A DNA stretch of 64,000 bases from Pseudoxanthomonas sp. PXM03 (GTDB lineage Bacteria > Pseudomonadota > Gammaproteobacteria > Xanthomonadales > Xanthomonadaceae). Of the stretch, positions 1-7,988 are shown one piece after another (within the stretch, counting starts at the first letter, position 1; each line of letters begins with the position of its first letter). The stretch lies in the NCBI RefSeq assembly GCF_014852005.1, contig NZ_JACVAU010000003.1, forward strand, positions 371,065 through 435,064, read 5' to 3'. The position numbers were made by a program, and so were the translations under genes. The notes beneath the pieces are model-generated. The model was given only the letters and a program-made list of their open reading frames with translations, searched no databases and was not told the origin of the DNA.

Positions 1-619
1 TGTGGCGGAACTGCGCCCAGCGCGAGGCACCGTCGATGCGTGCAGCTTCGTACAGGTCTTCCGGGATGCTCTGCAGGCCGGCGAGGAAGATGATCATGTT
101 GTAGCCGAAGTTCTTCCAGACCGCGAACAGGATGATCGTCGGCATGGCCCAGGCGGGATCGCCCAGCCAGTCGACCGGATCGATGCCCACCCAGGACAGG
201 GCCCAGTTCACCAGCCCGTATCGGGTGTGGAACAGGTAGCGCCAGATCACCGCGACGGCGACTACGGTCGTGACCACCGGCGCAAAGAAGGCGGTACGGA
301 AGAAGCCCTTGAAGCGGCCAAGCTTCGAATGCAGCAGCAGCGCGGCGCCGAGCGACAGCGCCACCGACAACGGCACGCCTGCGGCGACGAAATACACCGT
401 ATTGCCGAGCGACTTCCAGAACAGCGGGTTCTGCAGCAGGCCGACATAGTTGTCCACGCCGACGAAGCGCAGGTTGTCGAGATCGGCCAATGCATAGATG
501 TCGAAATCGGTCAGGCTGAGCGCGAGCGCGGCCAGCACCGGCAGACCGAAGAACACCACGATCACGGTGATGGCGGGCGCGGCGAACAGCCAGCCCGCAA
601 GCGAATGCGACGACCTCAT
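1..619 (-). CDS. Sugar ABC transporter permease (MalF/UgpA type), partial
   Basis: This is the N-terminal 206 residues of an inner-membrane permease of a carbohydrate-uptake (CUT1) ABC transporter; the rest lies beyond base 1. It begins with ATG at 617-619 (MRSSHSLAGWLF), has several hydrophobic segments, and near the window edge shows the EAA-loop sequence LYEAARIDGASRWAQF, where the permease contacts its ATPase. Its start overlaps the stop of the substrate-binding protein gene (ATGA at 616-619), so the two are translationally coupled. The reading frame is open to the window edge. A second permease is expected next. The substrate is not readable from this protein; neighbours suggest a glucan oligosaccharide. 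Confidence 0.9.
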   Translation of the reverse strand, partial: MRSSHSLAGWLFAAPAITVIVVFFGLPVLAALALSLTDFDIYALADLDNLRFVGVDNYVGLLQNPLFWKSLGNTVYFVAAGVPLSVALSLGAALLLHSKLGRFKGFFRTAFFAPVVTTVVAVAVIWRYLFHTRYGLVNWALSWVGIDPVDWLGDPAWAMPTIILFAVWKNFGYNMIIFLAGLQSIPEDLYEAARIDGASRWAQFRH

Positions 620-1896
620 GGCGCCGCTCCGGACTTCGCGGCCTGATCCAGCATCCAGCGACGCTTCTCGAGGATGCGGTCGGCGCGGCGGTCCAGTTCC
701 TCGGCCGCCTGGTCCACGCTCATGCGGCCGTTCGCCACCTGCTCGCCGACCAGCCGCATCTCGGTGGCGATACGCTCCCACTCCGGCACCTTGGGAGTGG
801 AGACGGCACGCTCCAGCTGTTCGCGGAATGCACGGGCATACGGATCACCCGCAAGCGCCGGTGTCTGCCACGGCGAGCGACGCGGCGGCAGATCTCCGGT
901 CAGCGCATGGAATTCCGCCTGCACCGACGGCGACGACAACCATGCGATCAGCTTCCACGCCGCCGCCTTGTTCGGCGAATCCTTGAACACCACGAAGCTG
1001 GTGCCATTGGCCAGTGAGGCGCCGGGACCTTCGGGACCCGGCAGCGGCATCGTCATCCAGTCGTCCTGCTGCGCGGCAGGCAGGCGCTCCTTGAACTTGG
1101 CGATGTTCCAGGGGCCCGAGATGTAGAACGAATAGAACCCCTTGCCGAACTCGTCCCAGACATTGGAGATCTGGTTGTTGGTGACGATCGGCGCCCATCC
1201 CTGTTCGAACATCTCTTTGTAGAAACCGAGCGCCTGGCGGAAGCCCTCGCTGCGGAAGTTGCCGTAACGGCCGCCATCGCGCAGCAGCGGTTCGGGCTGC
1301 TGGATAGCGAGGCTGAGCAGCGGCTCGAATTCGTTGAGCGGCAGCAGGATCGAGTAGTTGCCCTGCCCCGCGACCTGCTTCACCTGCCGCAACGCCACGC
1401 GCCACTCATCCCAGCTCGCCGGCAGGGTCTCCACGCCGGCCTTGGCCAGCATGTCGCGACGGTAGAACGGCAGACGCGTCTCCACGTACCACGGCACTGC
1501 GTACGCGCGGCCTTCGATCACGCCGGTATCCCAGACACCGGGGAAGAAATCGCCCTGATCGAAACCCGGTGTCGCAGCGATTTCATCGTCCAGCGGCTCG
1601 AGTGCACCGAGCGCGGCGAATTCGGGTATCCAGGTATTGCCGATCGGGCTGACATCCGGCAGCGATTCACCCGCGAAAGCCGTCAGCAGCTTTTCATGAG
1701 CGGACAGCCAGGGCACGATCTGCAGGTCGACATGGACATCGGGGTGCTGGCGTTCGAACTCCGGCAGCAGCTTCGCCACCACCTCGCCCTCGTATCCCAT
1801 CACCCAGAAGCGCACCACCGTGCGCTCGTCCCGCGTGTCCGCGCAGCCGGCGACGGTCATCGCGAACAGCAGGAACGCCAGAGAACAGCAGCGCAC
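616..1896 (-). CDS. Sugar ABC transporter substrate-binding lipoprotein
   Basis: This is a periplasmic solute-binding lipoprotein (SBP_bac_1 family) that delivers a sugar to the neighbouring permease. I choose the GTG at 1894-1896 as start because AAGGAGG lies six bases upstream and it gives a compact lipoprotein signal of 17 residues ending in the lipobox VAGC (Cys18). A longer in-frame ATG at 1966-1968 would add 24 arginine-rich residues and has no such ribosome site. The product is 426 residues, the usual length for the family. It lies 81 bases downstream of the glucoamylase-like gene and probably shares its transcript. Substrate is inferred only from context. Confidence 0.88.
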   Translation of the reverse strand: MRCCSLAFLLFAMTVAGCADTRDERTVVRFWVMGYEGEVVAKLLPEFERQHPDVHVDLQIVPWLSAHEKLLTAFAGESLPDVSPIGNTWIPEFAALGALEPLDDEIAATPGFDQGDFFPGVWDTGVIEGRAYAVPWYVETRLPFYRRDMLAKAGVETLPASWDEWRVALRQVKQVAGQGNYSILLPLNEFEPLLSLAIQQPEPLLRDGGRYGNFRSEGFRQALGFYKEMFEQGWAPIVTNNQISNVWDEFGKGFYSFYISGPWNIAKFKERLPAAQQDDWMTMPLPGPEGPGASLANGTSFVVFKDSPNKAAAWKLIAWLSSPSVQAEFHALTGDLPPRRSPWQTPALAGDPYARAFREQLERAVSTPKVPEWERIATEMRLVGEQVANGRMSVDQAAEELDRRADRILEKRRWMLDQAAKSGAAP

Positions 1897-1977
1897 CAGG
1901 GCCCTCCTTCCACCGGAGAAGACCCTGATGCGTGCTGGAGAGACCCATGCTGGCGCACGCTCATCCATGTGCGCAGC

Positions 1978-3612
1978 TTACTCTGGCTGCTGCGGACGCG
2001 CCGCCTCAGGCTGCGCGGCCTGGTTGGCACGCGACTCCGCCGTGCCCAGCGCACGTGCGGCCGCGGCGTCGGGATCCGCCGGCGCCGCCGGTTCTGTGGT
2101 GGCGGCTGCCACCGCCTTGTCGGTCTCCGCCTCCAGCCAGCCGCCCTGGAACCCCGCCTTCCGCAAACCCTCGCGAATGTAGGGGTTCTTCTTCATCACG
2201 CTCCAGACGAAGTCGCTGCGGTAGTTCGCGATCATCGCCAGGATCGGACCCTGGTCGATGCCGATGTAGTCGCTGGAGACCCAGCCCTTGCCCGGCACGA
2301 TGCGTCCGGTCTTCAGCGGGATGTCGTAGTCGAAGCTCGGATTGAACGAATCCAGGAAGCCGTAGCTCGAATACAGGTAGTCGCCGTAGCGACGGTGCAT
2401 TTCCTCGGTGGCCGGGATGACGATCTCCGGTGCGAACGGCAGCGAGGCCACGGCAGCGGTCGGCGCGATGGTGCCGTCGTCGAAGTTTTCGCGGAAGCCG
2501 GCGCCGCGCGCGGAGTAGTGGCGGAACGGGCGCTGTTCGCCGCGATACTCCTGCGTGGTCTGCTGCGGACCGTCGGACGCGGTCAGGCCCCACACGTTCT
2601 CGCCGTAGTCCTTCCATTTCATCGGGTTTTCGATCGCATACGCGCGCTGTGCGTACGTGGCGCGCCGGCTGTTCTCGAAGTAGTCCATGCCGCGCTCGCG
2701 CATGTACGCATCCTGGATGCCACGGAAGTCGATCCAGACGTGGCTGTACTGGTGGCCGAAATGCGGTGCGAACGTCAGGTATTCCTGGCCCTGGAACACG
2801 CCCCACAGCTCGCTGTAGCTGCGCGTCCACACTTCCCACGCCTCGGGGCCCACCGGATGCGTCGGCGAGGCCATCGCCAGCACATAGACCATCATGGCCT
2901 CGTTATAACCCTTCCAGTCGTGCGGGATGGTGCCGCTTTCGGGGAACCAGCCCATCGAGATCAGCGGCTTGTTGTTCTGCAGGAACGTCCAGTCCACGCG
3001 CCGGTACAGCGTGTCGGCGATGTCGCGGATCTCCTTCTCGCGCGCGTCGTCCTGGTCGTAGTACGACTGGGCGAACAGCACACCCATCAACAGCAGCGAC
3101 GTGTCCACGCTGGACAGCTCGACCCAGCTGTCGAAGCGGTGGCCATTCTGCATGTCGAGGAAGTGGTAGTAGAAGCCCTTGTGGCCACCCTTGCCCTCCT
3201 TCTGCGGACCTTGCGGTACGTCGCGCAGGAACTTCAGGGTGGTCAGCGTGCGGTCCACTGCCTGGGTACGGCTCACCCAGCCATTCTCGATGCCGATCGG
3301 ATACGCGGTCAGCGCGTAACCCATCGACGCGATGCTGGCGAACGGACGCGATGGATAGCGGTCCGGCGTGAGACCGTTCACTTCGTTGGTGGTGTCCCAG
3401 AAGAACTGGAACGTGCGGCGTTCGATGTCGCGGAACAGCGGGGGCAGTTCCGGCTTCGCGGGTGGCTCGGGCTTGGCGGCGACCGCAGGCGCGGCAGGCT
3501 TGGCGACAGGCGCCGCAACCTGCTCGGGTGCCTTCTGGCAGCCCGCGATCAACAGAGTCAGCGCTACGCCGGTGAACCAGGACGAACGCGAGGCTTGGGT
3601 GATCTTTTTCAA
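1978..3612 (-). CDS. Glucoamylase-like (PF10091 / possibly GH144) lipoprotein
   Basis: The 544-residue product looks like a periplasmic or surface glycoside hydrolase of the glycoamylase-like group. It has a lipoprotein signal (MKKI, hydrophobic stretch, LIAGC with Cys25), an Ala/Pro-rich linker to about residue 60, then an alpha/alpha-barrel-type domain. Conserved-looking stretches are RTFQFFWDTTNEVNGLTPDR, KGFYYHFLDM and SSVDTSLLLMGVLF. The start I prefer is TTG at 3610-3612, because it gives a clean signal peptide directly after a LacI-type operator at 3626-3639; the next upstream ATG at 3646-3648 would place the operator inside the gene. From memory this group includes endo-beta-1,2-glucanases (GH144). 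True starch glucoamylase activity is unlikely. The C-terminal 50 residues are Ala-rich and low complexity. Confidence 0.75.
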   Translation of the reverse strand: MKKITQASRSSWFTGVALTLLIAGCQKAPEQVAAPVAKPAAPAVAAKPEPPAKPELPPLFRDIERRTFQFFWDTTNEVNGLTPDRYPSRPFASIASMGYALTAYPIGIENGWVSRTQAVDRTLTTLKFLRDVPQGPQKEGKGGHKGFYYHFLDMQNGHRFDSWVELSSVDTSLLLMGVLFAQSYYDQDDAREKEIRDIADTLYRRVDWTFLQNNKPLISMGWFPESGTIPHDWKGYNEAMMVYVLAMASPTHPVGPEAWEVWTRSYSELWGVFQGQEYLTFAPHFGHQYSHVWIDFRGIQDAYMRERGMDYFENSRRATYAQRAYAIENPMKWKDYGENVWGLTASDGPQQTTQEYRGEQRPFRHYSARGAGFRENFDDGTIAPTAAVASLPFAPEIVIPATEEMHRRYGDYLYSSYGFLDSFNPSFDYDIPLKTGRIVPGKGWVSSDYIGIDQGPILAMIANYRSDFVWSVMKKNPYIREGLRKAGFQGGWLEAETDKAVAAATTEPAAPADPDAAAARALGTAESRANQAAQPEAARPQQPE

Positions 3613-3625
3613 AACGTCGTTCCGT

Positions 3626-3639
3626 TGTAATCGTTTACA
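3626..3639. promoter_or_regulatory. LacI-family operator upstream of the glucoamylase-like gene
   Basis: TGTAATCGTTTACA is an imperfect palindrome with a central CG, the classic shape of a LacI/PurR-family operator. It matches three other sites in this locus (6731, 7849, 10282). It lies 14 bases before the preferred TTG start. Binding is inferred. Confidence 0.75.
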
Positions 3640-3704
3640 GGACCGCATGAAACAAACCCGCCGGTCAGACGGCGCACGAGGCGCCGCCTGAGGGCGGGTG
3701 AGTA

Positions 3705-6680
3705 TTACCAGTCGAAGCCGAAAGACAGCTTGAACGTGCGCGTGGGCCACAGAATCTCGTTGCCGTTGCGGCGGCCGAAATTCGGATTCTGGACTTCGCC
3801 TGCGCCGCCTCGCCAATCGGTGTACTGGTTCCAGTTACGCCAGTTGAATGCATTGATCAGATCAGCCCGCACCTTGAAGCCGATGTCGGTGCCCGTGCTC
3901 CAACGCTTTTCCAGGGCCAGGTCGAATTGCTTGTAGCCCAGCGTGCCTTCCGGCTCGAAGGGATCGAAGAAGCAATTGTTGCTGCTCGGTGCGTCGTTGC
4001 AATTGATGGCGTAACGCGGACGCTGGCTGGCCAGGGTCAGCTTGCTGCTCAGCGTCACGTCCCATCCCAGATCGACGATGCCCGACATCACCAATCGATG
4101 CTTGGGTACGCCCGTCGACGTGATCAACGTGTCGGGGATGACCGGATAGTCGCCCACGAAATTGCCATTGTTCTGTGCAGAATCGATCAGGTTCTCTTCG
4201 GCATCGCTATACGTGTATGCCAGGGTAGCGCCCCAGCCCGAGGCTTCGGTGAACGGCTTGTCGATGGACAACAGCAGTGAATTCAGCCGCGTCTCGACGC
4301 CATTGTCACCGAGGATGAGGGAACCGTAGCCGGGAATCGCCTGGCCCCACGGCTGTCCGCCCCACGTTGCGCCCGGGACGTTGTAGTAACGACCGTCGGA
4401 GTAGCGGTTACCCAGGCGGAAGTAGATGCCGTCATGTCCACGGATGTGCGACAGGGCGACCGACGTATTCCACTCCTGGCCCCACAATGTCACCGCATTA
4501 CGCATACCCAGACTGAACTGGTCGGAGTACGGCGTCTCCAGATCATTGTTCAGCAGCCGGACCTCACCACCCGAGCGCGGGTTGGCCGCAGCGTAGGCTG
4601 CCAGACCTTCCGGCGTGAGCAGAGCCGGATTGAACGGGATGCAGTTGGTGCCGCTGCAGCCGTGGATCGGCGTGGCGAAATTGAGCTCGTAGGTGGTGAA
4701 CGCACCAGCGTAGTATTCGCTGGCCATGTAGTCGAATAGATTGCGGTCGTACGCCCGGCCGGCGCCGCCGAAGATCACGTGGCGCTGGTCGCCATTGAGA
4801 TCGTAGGAGAAGCCGAAACGCGGCGCAAAGTTATCCTTGTCGTCGTCGCGGTTGGAACCATTGCTGATGTAGTCCTCGACATCGAAATCGGTGTTCTGGA
4901 TGTTGGTCCATCCACGCAGTGCCGCGGCAATGCCCGGATCCACGACGTAATCGGTATAGCTCGGGGTCTGCTCATAATCCCAGCGGATACCGAGGTTCAG
5001 CGTCAACTTGTCGGTGACTTCCCAGTCATCCTGCACGTAGATGCCGAATTGACGATTGTTGGATTCCACGAACGGCGTGCGGCCGGTGAAAGGCGTCGTG
5101 TACTGGACCCGGTATGGCTGGGTCATGCTTTCGTTGACGTCGTACCAGTAGCGTGGATACGGGGGAAACTGCTGGAAAGCCTTCAGTTCGACGTCCTTGT
5201 ACTTAACACCTGCCTTGACCGTATGGCGGTCCCAACCATAGAACGTGAAATCATTCTGGATGCCCCAGCCTTCCTGGCCCTTGTCCTGGAAGTTGCCGCC
5301 GCCACCCGTGTTCAGCACGATCAACGAAAGGTTGCCCGGGTTGCTGGGATCGACGACGGTGTAGGCGTTGCTCGGCGCGTTGGTCAATGGCTGCGGGTTG
5401 TACGCCGACTCTTCGAACGTGATGTGCGCATCGTTCATCCAGTTTTCGGCCGAATAAACCGAACGCAGATCGTACCGCGTCTCGTCGTTCACAAGCTGCG
5501 TCGCGCGGCTGACGGAATTCTGCCCACCGATGTCCAGCGTGCCTGTTTCGTCGCGCTGGCGAATGCTGAGCTCGATCAGGTGAGCATCCGACGCCTGCCA
5601 ACTCAACTTGCCAAAGTAGAGATCCTGATTGAAGGGGCGAGTGGCGCTGACGTACTGCGACGTGATGGCGGCAGGCAGCGTGGCGGGATTGACCTGGTTG
5701 GGTGGAATGATGTCCGCCGGGACCACGAAGTCCTTCGCCTCATACGACACGAAGAAGTGCAGCTTGTCCTTGATGATCGGGCCACCGAACGACACACCGT
5801 ACTGCTCCGTCGTTTCGGGCGTCTTGGCGCCGGCTGCATCTTCCCGCGGCGTGGACTTGCGCCAGTCGTCGGAGGTGCGGTCCCAGAAGAAGCTGCCGGT
5901 GAACTCATTCGTGCCGGACTTGGTGACGGCAGTGACCGCCGCGCTGCTGATCTGGTCGTACTCGGCCTTGTAGTTGGATGTGATGACCTTGTACTCGCCG
6001 ATCGCCGACTGCGGGAACGGGTTGCCGCGGCTGTCGTCCTGGCCAGTGATACCGCCGGGTGTCACGTAGTTCTTCTGCCCAACGCCATCGATGAAGACGT
6101 TGATCTGGCTGGAACCCTGCGCACCACTTCGCAGTTGTGACTCGTCTCCGTTGACGCTGGAGATGAACTGCATGCCCGGCACGGTATCTGCGAACGCCAG
6201 GAAGTTGCGCGAATTCTGCGGCAGCGAATCGATCTGCTTCTGGCTCACGTACGTGGCCACTTCCGAGGTCTTGGTTTCCACCAGTATCGGTGCAGTGACG
6301 CGGATGGTGTCCAGCGTCGTCGCATCACCCGTGGGTGCAGCGACAGGCGGCGCATCCTGCAGGTTCAGCGTGGCGGTCTGGCCTACGGCCAGTGTCACGG
6401 CGCGGCTGCTGGTCTGGCCACCCGCATTCACTTCAATGCGATAGGTGCCCGGCGGCAGACCACCGATGTTGTAGTTGCCATTGGCAGCCTTCGACGTACG
6501 CGTCAGGCCCGTGTCCACGTTGGTGACAGTGACCGTTGCGTCCTGTGCGACAACGCCACGCAGCGTGGCCGACGTGGACTGCGCCATCACGTGCGGTGCC
6601 GCCATGGCCAGGCAGCTGGCCAGGGCGCAGGACAACAACTTGCGATTGGGTTGGAACGTGGTGCGGTTGCGATGTTTCAT
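3705..6680 (-). CDS. TonB-dependent receptor with N-terminal carboxypeptidase-regulatory-like domain
   Basis: This is a 991-residue outer-membrane receptor for energy-dependent uptake, probably of an oligosaccharide. The start is ATG at 6678-6680 behind GGAGGGAG. A signal peptide covers about residues 1-34 (ending HVMAQ). Residues about 38-105 form a carboxypeptidase-regulatory-like domain (LRGVVAQDATVTVTN, GLPPGTYRIEV), followed by a plug (SLPQNSRNFLAFADTVPG) and a long beta-barrel ending in an aromatic residue (FKLSFGFDW). This is the Oar-like architecture common in Xanthomonadaceae. A perfect LacI-type palindrome lies 51 bases upstream, and the glucoamylase-like gene follows after about 90 bases, suggesting one transcript. 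Confidence 0.92.
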   Translation of the reverse strand: MKHRNRTTFQPNRKLLSCALASCLAMAAPHVMAQSTSATLRGVVAQDATVTVTNVDTGLTRTSKAANGNYNIGGLPPGTYRIEVNAGGQTSSRAVTLAVGQTATLNLQDAPPVAAPTGDATTLDTIRVTAPILVETKTSEVATYVSQKQIDSLPQNSRNFLAFADTVPGMQFISSVNGDESQLRSGAQGSSQINVFIDGVGQKNYVTPGGITGQDDSRGNPFPQSAIGEYKVITSNYKAEYDQISSAAVTAVTKSGTNEFTGSFFWDRTSDDWRKSTPREDAAGAKTPETTEQYGVSFGGPIIKDKLHFFVSYEAKDFVVPADIIPPNQVNPATLPAAITSQYVSATRPFNQDLYFGKLSWQASDAHLIELSIRQRDETGTLDIGGQNSVSRATQLVNDETRYDLRSVYSAENWMNDAHITFEESAYNPQPLTNAPSNAYTVVDPSNPGNLSLIVLNTGGGGNFQDKGQEGWGIQNDFTFYGWDRHTVKAGVKYKDVELKAFQQFPPYPRYWYDVNESMTQPYRVQYTTPFTGRTPFVESNNRQFGIYVQDDWEVTDKLTLNLGIRWDYEQTPSYTDYVVDPGIAAALRGWTNIQNTDFDVEDYISNGSNRDDDKDNFAPRFGFSYDLNGDQRHVIFGGAGRAYDRNLFDYMASEYYAGAFTTYELNFATPIHGCSGTNCIPFNPALLTPEGLAAYAAANPRSGGEVRLLNNDLETPYSDQFSLGMRNAVTLWGQEWNTSVALSHIRGHDGIYFRLGNRYSDGRYYNVPGATWGGQPWGQAIPGYGSLILGDNGVETRLNSLLLSIDKPFTEASGWGATLAYTYSDAEENLIDSAQNNGNFVGDYPVIPDTLITSTGVPKHRLVMSGIVDLGWDVTLSSKLTLASQRPRYAINCNDAPSSNNCFFDPFEPEGTLGYKQFDLALEKRWSTGTDIGFKVRADLINAFNWRNWNQYTDWRGGAGEVQNPNFGRRNGNEILWPTRTFKLSFGFDW

Positions 6681-6730
6681 TGGCTCTCCCTCCAAAGATT
6701 GATGTACTGCATATCGGCATTGGCGCCGCT

Positions 6731-6744
6731 TGTAATCGATTACA
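6731..6744. promoter_or_regulatory. LacI-family operator upstream of the TonB receptor
   Basis: TGTAATCGATTACA is a perfect 14-base palindrome with the central CG. It lies between the TonB receptor and the end of the LacI gene and probably controls the receptor operon. Confidence 0.8.
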
Positions 6745-6776
6745 TCTCCGCTCAAAAAAAAGCGGTCGAACATTGC

Positions 6777-7805
6777 CTATCTTTTCGCGTGGCGGCCCTC
6801 TCCCACACTCGAAGCCCTGACGATCAATTCGGGGGTCAACATCGCCGATGGCGCCACGCGTGCGCCGTCAGAGTCGATGGCATCCAGCAGGCGGCTCATG
6901 GCCTGACCACCCAACTCGGCAATACTGACGCGCATCGTGGTCAAGGTCGGGTGAACGAATCGCGCCAGCGGGATGTCGTCGAAGCCCGCCAGCGCGACGT
7001 CCTGCGGTACACGCACGCCGGCTTCGTTGAAGGCATACAGGCAACCCAGCGCCATCATGTCGTTGGCCGCGAACACGGCTTGCGGCTTCTCGGCCATCTG
7101 CGCGATGCGCTTGCCGGCCTCATAGCCGGTGGATTCACTGAAATCACCGCGGAACTCCAAGGGCGACGCATCCGGCACGAAACGCGCCAATGCATCGCGA
7201 TAACCTCGCAGGCGTTCGCGCGCATCGAAGTTGCCTTCCGGGCCGCCGATGAACGCGATCCTGGTGTGACCAGCCTGTGCCAAGTGTTCCATCATCGCCA
7301 CGGCGGCGCTGTAGTTGTCGATGGTCAGCGTGGGATATGTCGCGTCCTGCACATCGCTGTTGATGAGCACGACAGGCAACGACGACGGCAGGTTGTCCAC
7401 CAGGAAACCCGGCTGGTCGGTGTAGGGAGACAGCACCAGCAGTCCGTCCACGCGGCCGCGCATCGCGCGCAGGGCTTCGCCCTGCTCTTCGGGGTGGCCG
7501 TGGTAGCTGGACACCAGCAGGTGCTGGCGACGCGCGCGGGCGATCTGGTCGACACCGCGGATCAGTTCGGAGAAGAACTCGCCATACAGGTCTGGCAACA
7601 CCACGCCAATGGTCTGGGTGCGGCGGCTGCTGAGGCTGCGCGCGGCGGCGTGTGGCTGGTAGCGCAGGCGGTCTGCCGTGGCCAGGACCTGCTGGCGCAC
7701 GGATTCGGCCACGTTCTCGTGCCCGTTCAAGGCACGCGACACGGTAGCCACGGATACCCGGGCCTCACGTGCGACGTCCTTGATGGTGACCGAGGTTCGC
7801 GCCAT
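6777..7805 (-). CDS. LacI-family transcriptional repressor
   Basis: The 342-residue protein has the canonical LacI layout. An N-terminal helix-turn-helix and hinge covers residues about 6-60 (VTIKDVAREARVSVATVSRALNG and RYQPHAAARSL), followed by a periplasmic-binding-protein-like sensor domain (TIGVVLPDLYGEFFSELIRG). It probably represses the neighbouring receptor and glycosidase genes and releases DNA on binding a sugar. An operator-like site at 7849-7862 in its own upstream region suggests autoregulation. The start is ATG at 7803-7805. Effector identity cannot be read from the sequence. Confidence 0.93.
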   Translation of the reverse strand: MARTSVTIKDVAREARVSVATVSRALNGHENVAESVRQQVLATADRLRYQPHAAARSLSSRRTQTIGVVLPDLYGEFFSELIRGVDQIARARRQHLLVSSYHGHPEEQGEALRAMRGRVDGLLVLSPYTDQPGFLVDNLPSSLPVVLINSDVQDATYPTLTIDNYSAAVAMMEHLAQAGHTRIAFIGGPEGNFDARERLRGYRDALARFVPDASPLEFRGDFSESTGYEAGKRIAQMAEKPQAVFAANDMMALGCLYAFNEAGVRVPQDVALAGFDDIPLARFVHPTLTTMRVSIAELGGQAMSRLLDAIDSDGARVAPSAMLTPELIVRASSVGEGRHAKR

Positions 7806-7848
7806 TCCCCGCCCCTCCGCGGTGATGACTGCTGCAAGTGGCGCGGAC

Positions 7849-7862
7849 TGTAACCGTTTTCA
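7849..7862. promoter_or_regulatory. LacI-family operator-like site upstream of the repressor gene
   Basis: TGTAACCGTTTTCA fits the TGTAANCGNTTWCA pattern seen at the other three sites. It is about 44 bases upstream of the repressor start codon. Confidence 0.6.
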
Positions 7863-7988
7863 CGGAAACGTGTAAAGCGCGCGTTAGTTGGTGGCAAAAA
7901 TATTTCTCTTTCAACGACTTGCACGCCTCGCGCTGCCCGCGAAACATATTGCGGCGCAGCATCGACGACGGGGCGCGGCCGGCTCGCC